DNA of 64,000 nt, from NCBI GenBank assembly GCA_023384675.1, contig JAHDVK010000010.1, forward strand, positions 62,001-126,000, written 5' to 3'. The translations under genes were made by a program, and so were the position numbers. The notes under the pieces are model-generated. The model did not search any database, was not told the DNA's origin, and saw only the letters and a program-made list of their open reading frames with translations. Shown here in pieces: positions 34,397 to 42,582 of the stretch; position 1 is the first letter of the stretch; every line of letters starts with the position of its first letter. Source of the DNA: Bryobacteraceae bacterium (GTDB taxonomy: Bacteria > Acidobacteriota > Terriglobia > Bryobacterales > Bryobacteraceae).

Positions 34397-36142
34397 CTAT
34401 TCCTTCACTTCGATGGCGATGGTCTTCATTCCGGTCATCATGTAGCCGCCGGAGGCTATTTCGATCTCGTCGATCTTCGCCCCGGGCGTCTGCACCTGGG
34501 AGCTGCCCAACAGCAGCGTGAGCGAAGGCGGCGGCGCGGGCATGGTCTCGCCCTGCACGATCCAGGACGGGGCGCTGCGCCACACGCGCACGAACGCCTT
34601 CGTATTCGGCCGCAGGCCGCGCAAAAAGCCGAGCAGTTGCGGCTCGGTTTTCGGCGGCGCGATCAGGAACTGGCGGTACTCGGCGAGGTTCGATTGCGCG
34701 CCGTCGGCCACGGTGAAATACAGCGGCCCCAGCGGCGCACCCACGGGAACCGTGTAGCTCACCGTGCGCGTCATCTCGCGGCCATTGTCGCCGGTGAACA
34801 GGGCGGTCAATTCGACCGTTTCCCCCGGCCGCGCCTCGCGCTTCGAAGCCCACAAGTTCTCGATCTGAAGCTGCCGCTTCTCGTTCGTCACCTCGATATC
34901 CAAGTGGATCGCCGCCACCTTCAGCCGGTCGAAGCCGCTTTGCATCAGCGCGGAAATGGGAGCGGCCAGCGCGCCCGAGGCCATATTCGGCGCTGCCAGT
35001 TCGGAGGTGTACACGTTTTCGAACGGGATGGGCGGAAGCCCGTCGGCCAGGTCGATGCGGGCCTTTACATCGAGGCTGGCCAGTCCGGTGGTGCGTTCGG
35101 TGGCGTCAATGGCGGAGAACACGGCCATCTGCAGCAGCAGTGGCGTGAACAGGCGGTCGCGGACAATGTTCATGCGGTAGGTGTGTTCGCGCGCCGCGCC
35201 GGTGCGGCTATGCAGGCGGATGGTGACTGGCGTCAGCGTGGCTTGGCCGCCGAGCCGCCCGGTGATGGCGGCCGAACGGTCCTGCGTGATCACGCCCAGC
35301 GTCTCCTTCGTCTCCGAGATCTTGAACGACACGTTCTGGCTGGCGAGCAGCGTCATCACCTCGGCGCGCGCGAACGGCATCTCGCTATCGCCCATCGACA
35401 AGAAACGGTGGCCGAAGGCGTACACCGTGTCGCCCTCCACATGCGTCACCGTCCCATCGGCGCCCGCCGCCAGGTCGCCCGTAATCAACTGAACGCTGAT
35501 CATCGACCCTGGCTCGAGCGGCGCGGGCTTTGCGGCTGCCTGCTGCCGGCTTTGTCCTCCCGAAAGGCCCTGCACCGGTTCGAGGCCCGCCGCCCGCAGC
35601 AGCGGCGCGAAATGCTCGAAGGCGGCGCGGGTGAAACCGGACATCCAGAAAGGCGTCGCGATCTCGGTCAGCCGCGTGGGTCCAAGATCATAGTGCACGG
35701 GCGCCGGCAAAAGCGAAGCCAGGTCGAAGGGATTGCCGGGACGTTCAGCCCGTGGCGGCGCGGGCGGAGTCGAGGCGGCCTGCAGCATCTCCTCGATGGG
35801 ACGAATGCCCGCGATGGGATCTTTGGAAAAGGGAAACGACAGCGCGACCGCGCCAATGAGCCGTCCTTCGTAATACACCGGCGAGCCGCTCATGCCCTGC
35901 AGCACGCCCGTGCGCTCCAGCGGCCCGCCGCTGAGCCGCGCCAGGATGATCGATTGTTTCGGACCAATATTCTCCAGAACGCCCAGGATTTCCGCGCGGA
36001 ATTCTTCGATTTTCGCGCCTTCGAAGACGGTGCGGCCGGTGGCGGTCATCCCGGGGCGCACCTCGCGCAGGGGCAGGATCCGGGTCTGCGCCAGCGCCGA
36101 AACCGCCACAGCCAGAAAGACATAGATGACAGCGAACCGCAC
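34397..36142 (-). CDS. SpoIVB/S55-like serine peptidase, apparently circularly permuted
   Basis: About 581 residues. The segment LQGMSGSPVYYEGRLIGAV (about 81-99) is nearly the SpoIVB serine signature, and the preceding EGAKIEEFRAEILGVL matches the strand before it. The histidine motif, which in SpoIVB precedes the serine one, appears here later as TVYAFGHRFLSMGDSEM (about 239-255). So the order of catalytic parts is reversed. Likely active-site residues are S85 and H245; this is inference. The start is GTG 36142, giving a signal peptide (AVIYVFLAVAVSALAQ) in the first 20 residues. A mixed beta region with EHTYRMNIVRD follows. It leads an operon with the propeller protein. Confidence 0.72.
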   Translation of the reverse strand: MRFAVIYVFLAVAVSALAQTRILPLREVRPGMTATGRTVFEGAKIEEFRAEILGVLENIGPKQSIILARLSGGPLERTGVLQGMSGSPVYYEGRLIGAVALSFPFSKDPIAGIRPIEEMLQAASTPPAPPRAERPGNPFDLASLLPAPVHYDLGPTRLTEIATPFWMSGFTRAAFEHFAPLLRAAGLEPVQGLSGGQSRQQAAAKPAPLEPGSMISVQLITGDLAAGADGTVTHVEGDTVYAFGHRFLSMGDSEMPFARAEVMTLLASQNVSFKISETKETLGVITQDRSAAITGRLGGQATLTPVTIRLHSRTGAAREHTYRMNIVRDRLFTPLLLQMAVFSAIDATERTTGLASLDVKARIDLADGLPPIPFENVYTSELAAPNMASGALAAPISALMQSGFDRLKVAAIHLDIEVTNEKRQLQIENLWASKREARPGETVELTALFTGDNGREMTRTVSYTVPVGAPLGPLYFTVADGAQSNLAEYRQFLIAPPKTEPQLLGFLRGLRPNTKAFVRVWRSAPSWIVQGETMPAPPPSLTLLLGSSQVQTPGAKIDEIEIASGGYMMTGMKTIAIEVKE

Positions 36143-36189
36143 TATCCTCAATTGTAAGCGGGGGCGTGGAGCGGAAGACAGGCCTGGGT

Positions 36190-36195
36190 TATAGT
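36190..36195 (+). promoter_or_regulatory. -10 element before tRNA-Cys
   Basis: TATAGT, 22 bases upstream of the tRNA. The expected -35 position has only TGGAGC, a poor match. Confidence 0.3.
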
Positions 36196-36217
36196 AGGAG
36201 AGTACCTGCCACGTTCG

Positions 36218-36292
<75 letters not shown>

Positions 36293-36327
36293 GGCTCTTC
36301 CCGCTCCCTCCTGATAGTCTGATAGCC

Positions 36328-37146
36328 ATGCGCACCGTTTTCAACGTGGCGTTCGTCGTGGGTCTGTTCCTGCTCTTCGCGCATCTTCTCGCCCGGATGT
36401 CGCTCTATCACCCCATGCGCTACCCCGATGGCTATTGGGACCTGCGTCACGCCCTGAAGGCCGATGACGTCCTCCTCACCACGAGCGACGGCGTGAAGCT
36501 CCACGGGTGGTATGTCAAGCACGAGGATCACCCGCTGGCGACCCTCTTTCTTCATGGCAACGCCGGCAACGTCACGCATCGCGGCGAACATATCGCTCAT
36601 TTACGCCGCGCAGGCAGCGCCGTGCTTGTGCTCGACTACCGGGGCTACGGCAGGAGCGAGGGTTCACCGTCGGAAAGCGGCCTGCTCCGCGATGCCCGGG
36701 CGGGCTATGAGTGGCTGCTCGGCCAGGGCTGGTCCCCCGAGAACATCATCATCCACGGCGAATCGCTTGGCTCGACCGTCGCCGTCTTGCTGGCCGCCGA
36801 TGTGAAATGCGCCGGCGTCGTACTGGAAGCGCCGTTTCCCTCGGTTCAAGCTGTTGCGGCGGGAATCCTGCCCGGAATTGGACCCCTGGTGGCCCGTGGC
36901 TACAATGCGGGCGCTGTGATCGAGAAGATTGGGGCTCCGCTGCTGATCATCCACGGCGACCGGGACGAGGTGATCGCGCAGCGCCACGGCCTGCGCCTCT
37001 TCGAGATGGCCACCGAACCCAAGTCCTTCTGGAGCGTACCCGGCTCGGGCCACAACGATCTCGTCATGACCGCCGGCGAGCAATACACCGAGCGCCTACG
37101 CGCCTTCTACCAGCTTCAAGCCGTACCCCACCCAAACCAGGAATGA
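36328..37146 (+). CDS. Membrane-anchored alpha/beta hydrolase
   Basis: A 272-residue protein. A single hydrophobic N-terminal helix (4-22) may anchor it. The hydrolase fold has the oxyanion motif FLHGNAGN, nucleophile S146 in HGESLGS, the acid in IHGDRDEV and the base histidine in GSGHND. It resembles the BEM46/ABHD13-like group of serine hydrolases; substrate unknown. ATG 36328 is chosen over longer readings, since the anchor starts there. A terminator-like hairpin follows the stop by 14 bases. Confidence 0.82.
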   Translation: MRTVFNVAFVVGLFLLFAHLLARMSLYHPMRYPDGYWDLRHALKADDVLLTTSDGVKLHGWYVKHEDHPLATLFLHGNAGNVTHRGEHIAHLRRAGSAVLVLDYRGYGRSEGSPSESGLLRDARAGYEWLLGQGWSPENIIIHGESLGSTVAVLLAADVKCAGVVLEAPFPSVQAVAAGILPGIGPLVARGYNAGAVIEKIGAPLLIIHGDRDEVIAQRHGLRLFEMATEPKSFWSVPGSGHNDLVMTAGEQYTERLRAFYQLQAVPHPNQE

Positions 37147-37160
37147 GAAAAATGGTGGAG

Positions 37161-37187
37161 AAAAATGGTGTCAGACACCATTTTTTT
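37161..37187 (+). terminator. Rho-independent terminator, REP-like palindrome
   Basis: AAAAATGGTG, loop TCAGA, CACCATTTTT, then more T (a run of seven in all). The palindrome core is GGTGTCAGACACC. It follows the hydrolase gene. A 13-base direct repeat precedes it (37145-37157 and 37158-37170). Confidence 0.75.
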
Positions 37188-37264
37188 CAACAGAAAGCGT
37201 TTATTATCAATAACTTAAGAAGCTATGGCGCGTCTTGACCCAAATGGGCCCATCCTCGATTCGC

Positions 37265-38896
37265 CTACCCCAGCTCGACCGTTAGCCGCGTCACCGAAGC
37301 GGCCGGACACCGGTACCGCACCACCCCAGCCGCCAATTCCGCCTTCGCCGCCCGCGGCTCCACACTGCGCGGCGCCTCGAAGCTGTTATGCGCGCGTGGA
37401 TCCGGAGCGGCCAGCGCCAGCGCCTCCACTTTCCCCGGCCGCCCTCCATGCACGCGGATCTCAACCTCCGCCGCCTCGGTCATGTGCAGATTCGACACGC
37501 ACACCGTCAGCCGCTTATCATCGAGCGAGGCCGAACTGCTCAGCCGCGGCAGCATCCCGGTCCCTTCGCCGCGCCGGTAACTGATCGAGGGCGCCGCGAT
37601 CTCGGTCCGCAAAGCCTGCGCCCCCTGGTGGGGCGCGTACATCGCGAATACGTGATACGTCGGCGTCAGTGCGAACTTGTCCTCGTGGGCGAAGAACAGC
37701 GACTGCAGGCAATTCACCAATTGCGCGATATTCGTCATCGCCACCTTCTCGGCATGCCGGTGGAAGATGTCGAAGCTCAGCGCGGCCAGCACCGCGTCGC
37801 GCATCGTGTTCTGCTGCCCGAGCAGCGCCTCTGGGAACGGCTCCGTCCCCGGCGCGTGCCAGGAGCCCCATTCGTCGATCGCCAGTTTCACGCGGTGCTG
37901 CGGATCGTACTCGCCCATCACGCCCCATTGGGACCGGATCAGGCTCTCCATGTCGTTCCCCTCGCGCAGCAGCTCGTAATACTGCTCCTCCTGATACAGC
38001 ACGGCGTCGCCTTTGCCTTCGAACCAATTCCGCGTGCGGCCGCCGCTCACGTTCCACGAATAATGGTGCGCGCCCCAACCCCACAGTTTGCCCAGTCCCG
38101 CCCCCCCCGCGCGTTCGAAGAACCGTCGTGTCCAAGCCCGGTTGTCGCTGTTCGGACCCGACCCGATCAACGCCAGCCGTACCCCATACGATGGCGTCCA
38201 CGCCGTGAACCGCCGGAATTCCACCGCATACTCCTCGGCCGTGAAGTTGCCCCCGCATCCCCAACTCTCGTTGCCCACGCCCCAGTAACTGACGTTCAGC
38301 GGCTCGCGTTCGCCGTCGGCCTCGCGCTGGCGCGCCAGCGTCGTTGAGCCGGCCGGCGAATTGCAGTACTCGATCCAGCGCCAGAAATCCTGCGCCGGCA
38401 GGCTGCGCAGGTTCGCCGCCAGGTACGGCGCCGCGCCTGTCTCACGGCACAACCGCACGAATTCCACCGTGCCGAAGTGATTCGGGTCGAAGTTCTCCGG
38501 ACCGTCGCGCCGCGCCTGCTTCGCCCACTCGCGCGAGTCCACCCAGAAGTTCGTGCGCACCGGACGCTGAGCGTGCGGACCCGTTCCATCCCGCCAGTCA
38601 TACTGATCCGCGAAGCATCCGCCCGGCCACCGGATCACCGCGGGCTTCACCGCGCGCAACGCGTCCAGCAGCGCCTTGCGCAACCCGCGCTCGTTCGCGA
38701 TCTTCGACTTCTCCCCCACCCAGATCCCGTCATAAACCACCGCGCCCAGATGCTCCACGAAGTGCCCATACACCTCCGGCGCAATCCGCCCCACCGGTTC
38801 GCCGATCATCACGTCTATTCGCGCAGCCGGCTCCTGTGCGCGCAGAGGCAGCGACAGCGCGGCCGCGGAGGTCAGGAAGGAGCGTCGTTTCATCAT
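37265..38896 (-). CDS. Exported GH51 alpha-L-arabinofuranosidase
   Basis: A 543-residue protein of the GH51 family. The acid/base glutamate lies in WGVGNESWGCGG, the nucleophile in AIDEWGSWH; early marks are YGHFVEHLGAVVYDGIW and RWPGGCFADQYDW. The enzyme releases arabinofuranose from plant arabinan or arabinoxylan. MMKRRSFLTSAAALSLPLRA is a twin-arginine signal, so export by the Tat system is expected, and the periplasm or cell surface is its likely site. Start is one of the two adjacent ATGs at 38896 and 38893. A C-terminal beta domain is present, as usual. Divergent from the small beta-sandwich protein gene. Confidence 0.93.
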   Translation of the reverse strand: MMKRRSFLTSAAALSLPLRAQEPAARIDVMIGEPVGRIAPEVYGHFVEHLGAVVYDGIWVGEKSKIANERGLRKALLDALRAVKPAVIRWPGGCFADQYDWRDGTGPHAQRPVRTNFWVDSREWAKQARRDGPENFDPNHFGTVEFVRLCRETGAAPYLAANLRSLPAQDFWRWIEYCNSPAGSTTLARQREADGEREPLNVSYWGVGNESWGCGGNFTAEEYAVEFRRFTAWTPSYGVRLALIGSGPNSDNRAWTRRFFERAGGAGLGKLWGWGAHHYSWNVSGGRTRNWFEGKGDAVLYQEEQYYELLREGNDMESLIRSQWGVMGEYDPQHRVKLAIDEWGSWHAPGTEPFPEALLGQQNTMRDAVLAALSFDIFHRHAEKVAMTNIAQLVNCLQSLFFAHEDKFALTPTYHVFAMYAPHQGAQALRTEIAAPSISYRRGEGTGMLPRLSSSASLDDKRLTVCVSNLHMTEAAEVEIRVHGGRPGKVEALALAAPDPRAHNSFEAPRSVEPRAAKAELAAGVVRYRCPAASVTRLTVELG

Positions 38897-38959
38897 TGAC
38901 CCGAATCGTATGCTTTGCGCGCGATACGAGTCAACCGGCGGGGATAGAATGGGAAAGCC

Positions 38960-39574
38960 ATGCTCCGGCGCACGCTGCTCACCCTCCCCCTTCTCGCCGT
39001 CCAACGCGCGCTTCCCGCCGACCGCCTGGAAGCCTTCGGCCGGCGCTGGTCCGTGCCGCTCGGCGCCGACTGGCGGGTCGCTCAGGAAGAGGGCGAGGAA
39101 ACCCTGCTGCTGGTCACCGCCCGCCCCAAAGCGGACAGCCCGCGAAAACCCTTCCAATACGCGCTGATGGAGGGCCCTCCGCTCGAACGGTTCACGCTCG
39201 AAGTGGAAGCCCGCCGCCAGCAGCCGCGCGGTTCGCTCATCATCGTCTATGCCTGGCGCGGCCCCTCCCATTTCAATTACGTCCACTTGAGCGACGACAC
39301 GGGCAGCGAACAGCCCGTCCACAATGGCATCTTTCACGTGTACGGCGGCGACCGCGTTCGCATCAGCCCCGAGCAGGGCCCCTGCGCCCTGCCCGGCCCT
39401 GGCTGGCACAAGTGCCGCATCGCCTACGACGCCGCCACCGGACTGGTGGAAACCTGGATGGACGGCCAGTTGAATCCGTCGCTGCGCGCGGTGGACATCA
39501 GCCTCGGCGCGGGCCGCATCGGCCTCGGCTCCTTCTTCAACACCGGAGCCTTCCGCCGCTTCCGTCTCGAATAG
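38960..39574 (+). CDS. Exported DUF1080-like/concanavalin-type protein
   Basis: A 204-residue protein with a short N-terminal signal that has an RR pair (MLRRTLLTLPLLAVQRALP). The rest is one beta-jellyroll with YAWRGPSHFNYVHLSDD, PGWHKCRIAYDAATGLVETW and RIGLGSFFNTGAFRRFRL, typical of the DUF1080/LamG-like sugar-binding or 3-keto-glucoside hydrolase fold. It lies 63 bases from the divergent arabinofuranosidase start, so a shared role in glycan breakdown is likely but not proved. Confidence 0.78.
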   Translation: MLRRTLLTLPLLAVQRALPADRLEAFGRRWSVPLGADWRVAQEEGEETLLLVTARPKADSPRKPFQYALMEGPPLERFTLEVEARRQQPRGSLIIVYAWRGPSHFNYVHLSDDTGSEQPVHNGIFHVYGGDRVRISPEQGPCALPGPGWHKCRIAYDAATGLVETWMDGQLNPSLRAVDISLGAGRIGLGSFFNTGAFRRFRLE

Positions 39575-40033
39575 CCAACAACCTGCCGCAGGGCGCGCCT
39601 TCAGGCCCGCCCCGGTGTTCGCCAATAGCAAATATTTTTATCCCGCCCCATTTCAACGAATTACCACGATTTCCGCCCTCCACCGCCCCATTGACAATTC
39701 CTTCGCAATGCTACCGTGGAACCGGAGCAGGTTCCCAGCCGGCCGGCAAAGACCTCTCAAACGCTGACGAACCAAATTCGCCCAAGCGTAGCCGTCGAGC
39801 CAGCGATGTGACAGAACGGCGCCGATTCACAGTGGCTATCTGGCCTTGGCCCCGAGTCGGACCCGATGACGCGTATTGATGTTCTGCGTGACCATAATAG
39901 TCGCCCTTCCAGCTCCCTCGGGAGCACGTGGCGGCGGGCGCCCGGCATACATTGCGGCCCCCGGGTTTTTATAGGGTGGGAGTTGAAAAGGACACTGGAA
40001 GCCTCTCCCGCCCTCCGTTGGCTATTGATTTTG
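39575..40033. other. Intergenic region before the 73-bp tandem array
   Basis: No convincing gene. A possible TTGACA at 39691-39696 is followed by only a weak -10. Short open frames here are not protein-like. Confidence 0.5.
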
Positions 40034-40302
40034 CCCCTTGCTGACGCTCGGGGCTTCGAAGCACCGACCGTAAGGGAGGTGGATCGCATGGAACGGCGAA
40101 GCGCAGCCCCTTGCTGACGCGCGCGGCTTCAAAGCACCGACCGTAAGGGAGGTGGATCGCATGGAACGACGAAGCGCAGCCCCTTGCTGACGCGCGGGGC
40201 GTCAAAGCACCGACCGTAAGGGAGGTGGATAGCATAGAACGACGAAGCGCAGCCCCTTGCTGACGCGCGGGGCGTCAAAGCACCGACCGTAAGGGAGGTG
40301 GA
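40034..40302. repeat. 73-bp tandem repeat, about 3.7 copies
   Basis: Units start at 40034, 40107, 40180 and 40253 (last one 50 bases). They share the core CTGACGC and ACCGACCGTAAGGGAGGTGG, with few substitutions. The period is not a multiple of three and no frame stays open, so it is not coding. It lies between the sugar-binding gene and the alr 3' end. Confidence 0.95.
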
Positions 40303-40346
40303 AAGCGCCTCAATCCATCATGCGATGCCGGAGTGTGTCCGTTCGC

Positions 40347-41477
40347 TCAATAATACACCCGCTTCACCCGTTGTCCAATTCCACACAAAATGCTGTAGCT
40401 AATCGTCCCCGCTGTCCGCGCAATTTGCTGCGCATCCAGCGAAACATCGCCTTCCGCTCCGAGCAGAGTCACGGGGTCGCCGGGAGCCAGGGGAGTGCAT
40501 TCGGTGATGTCAATCGACGTCAAATCCATCGAAATCGCGCCCAAAATGGGCGCCAGGCGGCCGTTGGCGATCACTTTTCCCTTGTTCGAGAGCCGGTGGT
40601 GGAGCCCATCGGCGTAGCCCACGGCCAACACGGCCATCTTCGTTGGCCGCTCGCAACGGTGCATGCCGCCGTATCCGACCAGCGCGCCGGCGGGCAGGTC
40701 CTTCACTTCGAGGATGCGGGCCTTCCAGTTCATCGCCGGCTTCACGTCCACCACCGCGGGCGGCGCGCCGCCGCGTACGGGACTCACATACCCATAGATG
40801 GCGTGTCCCGGCCGCACCATGTTCCCCCAGGCCTCGCGCCGCCCATAGGCCACGGGGATGCTGGCGGACAGGTGCACGTATTTCGGATCGATGCCCGCCA
40901 CGGTGAACGCCTCCCGCACGGCCAGAAACGCGCGCAGTTGCTCCGCGGTCTGCGGCGATTGGTAGTTGGACGCGGAAGCGAAGTGGGTCATCAAACCCTC
41001 CAGCCGGGCGGCCTTGGCCGCGAGCACGCCCTCGACGATCGCGGCGGGATCGGCGCGCATGCCCAGGCGGCTCATTCCGGTATCCACGGCCAGGTGATAG
41101 CGCAGCGGCCGGCCCATTGCCGCCGCCATGCGGTGGTAATCGGCGAGTTGGGGGAGCGAGTGGATGCAGGGTGTGAGGTCGTAATCGATCAACGCGGGGC
41201 GTTCGAACGGCAGGAAATCGCCCATGATGAGGATGTTCGTGGTGACGCCCCCCTGCCGCAGCACGACGCCTTCCTCAACGTTCGACACCGCGAGCCAGCG
41301 GGCTCCCTGCTGCTGGAGAACGCGGCCGGCTTCCACCGAACCGTGGCGGTAGGCGTCGGCCTTCACGACGGGCATCACGTCCACACCAGCACCCACGGCC
41401 TTGCAGACCGCGCTGTAGTTCGCCGCCAGTTGTGCGCGCGACACTTCCATCCAGCAGCGATAGGTGATGGGGACCAT
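40347..41477 (-). CDS. alr: Alanine racemase
   Basis: A 376-residue PLP enzyme of the usual length, making D-alanine for peptidoglycan. The PLP lysine K39 lies in VVKADAYRHG (commonly VKANAYGHG), a change from N and G to D and R. The other catalytic residue, a tyrosine, is in LVGYGGMHRC; the middle domain has HLAVDTGMSRLG, and the C-terminus GTISYSILCGIGQRV. Start ATG 41477; a second ATG at residue 10 is possible. It is 7 bases after the upstream GT4 gene, so it is probably the last gene of the glycosyltransferase operon. Confidence 0.93.
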   Translation of the reverse strand: MVPITYRCWMEVSRAQLAANYSAVCKAVGAGVDVMPVVKADAYRHGSVEAGRVLQQQGARWLAVSNVEEGVVLRQGGVTTNILIMGDFLPFERPALIDYDLTPCIHSLPQLADYHRMAAAMGRPLRYHLAVDTGMSRLGMRADPAAIVEGVLAAKAARLEGLMTHFASASNYQSPQTAEQLRAFLAVREAFTVAGIDPKYVHLSASIPVAYGRREAWGNMVRPGHAIYGYVSPVRGGAPPAVVDVKPAMNWKARILEVKDLPAGALVGYGGMHRCERPTKMAVLAVGYADGLHHRLSNKGKVIANGRLAPILGAISMDLTSIDITECTPLAPGDPVTLLGAEGDVSLDAQQIARTAGTISYSILCGIGQRVKRVYY

Positions 41478-41484
41478 GCAGTCT

Positions 41485-42582
41485 CTATTGTCGCCGCTCG
41501 CTGAGGCGCTGGAACAGAGATTCGTACGCGTTGGTGACGGCGTTCCAGCTATAGCGCGTGCGCACGCGCTCCACTGCCGTCGCGCGCAGCCGCTCGCGCT
41601 GGTCTTCCGTCATGGCGAGCACTTCGCGCATGAGCCGAACCAGCCCTTCCTCGTTCTCGAAGGCCAGACCCGCGCCGCCGGCCACTTCCTCATTCTCAGG
41701 CGTACGGAGATAGAGGACCAGCGCGCCGCGGCCCATCGCTTCGATGAGCGCGGGATGCGTGCCGCCGACTTCGGTGGCGTGGACGTAAGCGAAGGAGTTG
41801 GCTTGCAGCTCGTGGTAGCCCGCGCCGTAGATGCCGCCGGGCAGCACGACGCGCGCATCGCGGGTGTCGCGGATGGCGCGGATGTAATCGGCGGCGTAGG
41901 GGGCGTCGCCAATCAGGGCCAGCCGCATCGGCGTGTCCACCTGTTCAAAGGCGCGGCGCACGAGCAGCGGGTTGTTCTCCGGCTCGAAGCGGGTGACGTA
42001 GAGGAAGTAGCGCCGGCGTTCGAGGCCGAGGGCGCGCAGCGTCTCGCCGGGCGGCACCTGGCCCATCGGCGCGCCGTAGGAAATGAACGTGGAGTGCGCT
42101 TTCCACCGCTGGAGGTAGTAGTCCTGAATCCGCTCGGCGTCGGTAACGATTTCAGTGGGGCAAAAGGTGGAGAGCCACTCGGAGAAGTAATACCAGGCGC
42201 GGGCCGCGCGGTTCCATTTCTTTCGCTTCCGTTCGAGGCCGTCCACATTCAGCGCCACGGGCATGCCGCGCAGCCGGGGGAGCCACGTGAAGATGGCGTT
42301 CGCGCCGTTGCAGTACAGAACTACATCGGCGGGGTTGCGCAACAGATGGAGCGTGGACGCGAACGTGTGCGCAAGGGTCTCGGCGTACTTGTGGCGGACG
42401 GGTGGAATATGCACCAGGCGGACGCCGCGGTAGTGCGGTTTCGGATGCGCGTCGCGGCAATAGACCGTCACCTCGTGGCCGCGCTCCACCAGGCGCGTCG
42501 AGATCTCCTCGGCGAACGTCTCGAAGCCGCCGTAGCGCGCGGGGATGCCGCGGGTACCCAGCAGGGCTATGCGGAGCTTCAC
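41485..42582 (-). CDS. DUF1972/GT4-type glycosyltransferase
   Basis: A 365-residue GT-B enzyme. The N-terminal IALLGTRGIPARYGGFETFA is the DUF1972 pattern found in rhamnosyl and mannosyl transferases of surface polysaccharides; the C-terminal Rossmann domain has YVTRFEPENNPLLVRRAFEQ and the EX7E-type THPALIEAMGRG. Start is GTG 42582; it overlaps the GH106 stop as GTGA. It is followed closely by alr. Confidence 0.88.
   Translation of the reverse strand: MKLRIALLGTRGIPARYGGFETFAEEISTRLVERGHEVTVYCRDAHPKPHYRGVRLVHIPPVRHKYAETLAHTFASTLHLLRNPADVVLYCNGANAIFTWLPRLRGMPVALNVDGLERKRKKWNRAARAWYYFSEWLSTFCPTEIVTDAERIQDYYLQRWKAHSTFISYGAPMGQVPPGETLRALGLERRRYFLYVTRFEPENNPLLVRRAFEQVDTPMRLALIGDAPYAADYIRAIRDTRDARVVLPGGIYGAGYHELQANSFAYVHATEVGGTHPALIEAMGRGALVLYLRTPENEEVAGGAGLAFENEEGLVRLMREVLAMTEDQRERLRATAVERVRTRYSWNAVTNAYESLFQRLSERRQ

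Noticed and set aside
34391-36157. 588-codon plus-strand frame opposite the S55-like gene
   Set aside because: Antisense shadow with Arg/His/Gln-rich low-complexity composition.
39309-39324. Third parS-like sequence with TTTCACGTG
   Set aside because: Only 11 of 16 matches, not palindromic, and inside the small beta-sandwich protein gene.
39866-40235. Short frames in the region of the 73-bp repeats
   Set aside because: The period is not divisible by three, the products are repeats of low complexity, and no ribosome-binding site is seen.
40034-40302. CRISPR array
   Set aside because: Units are directly adjacent with no variable spacers and no cas genes are near.
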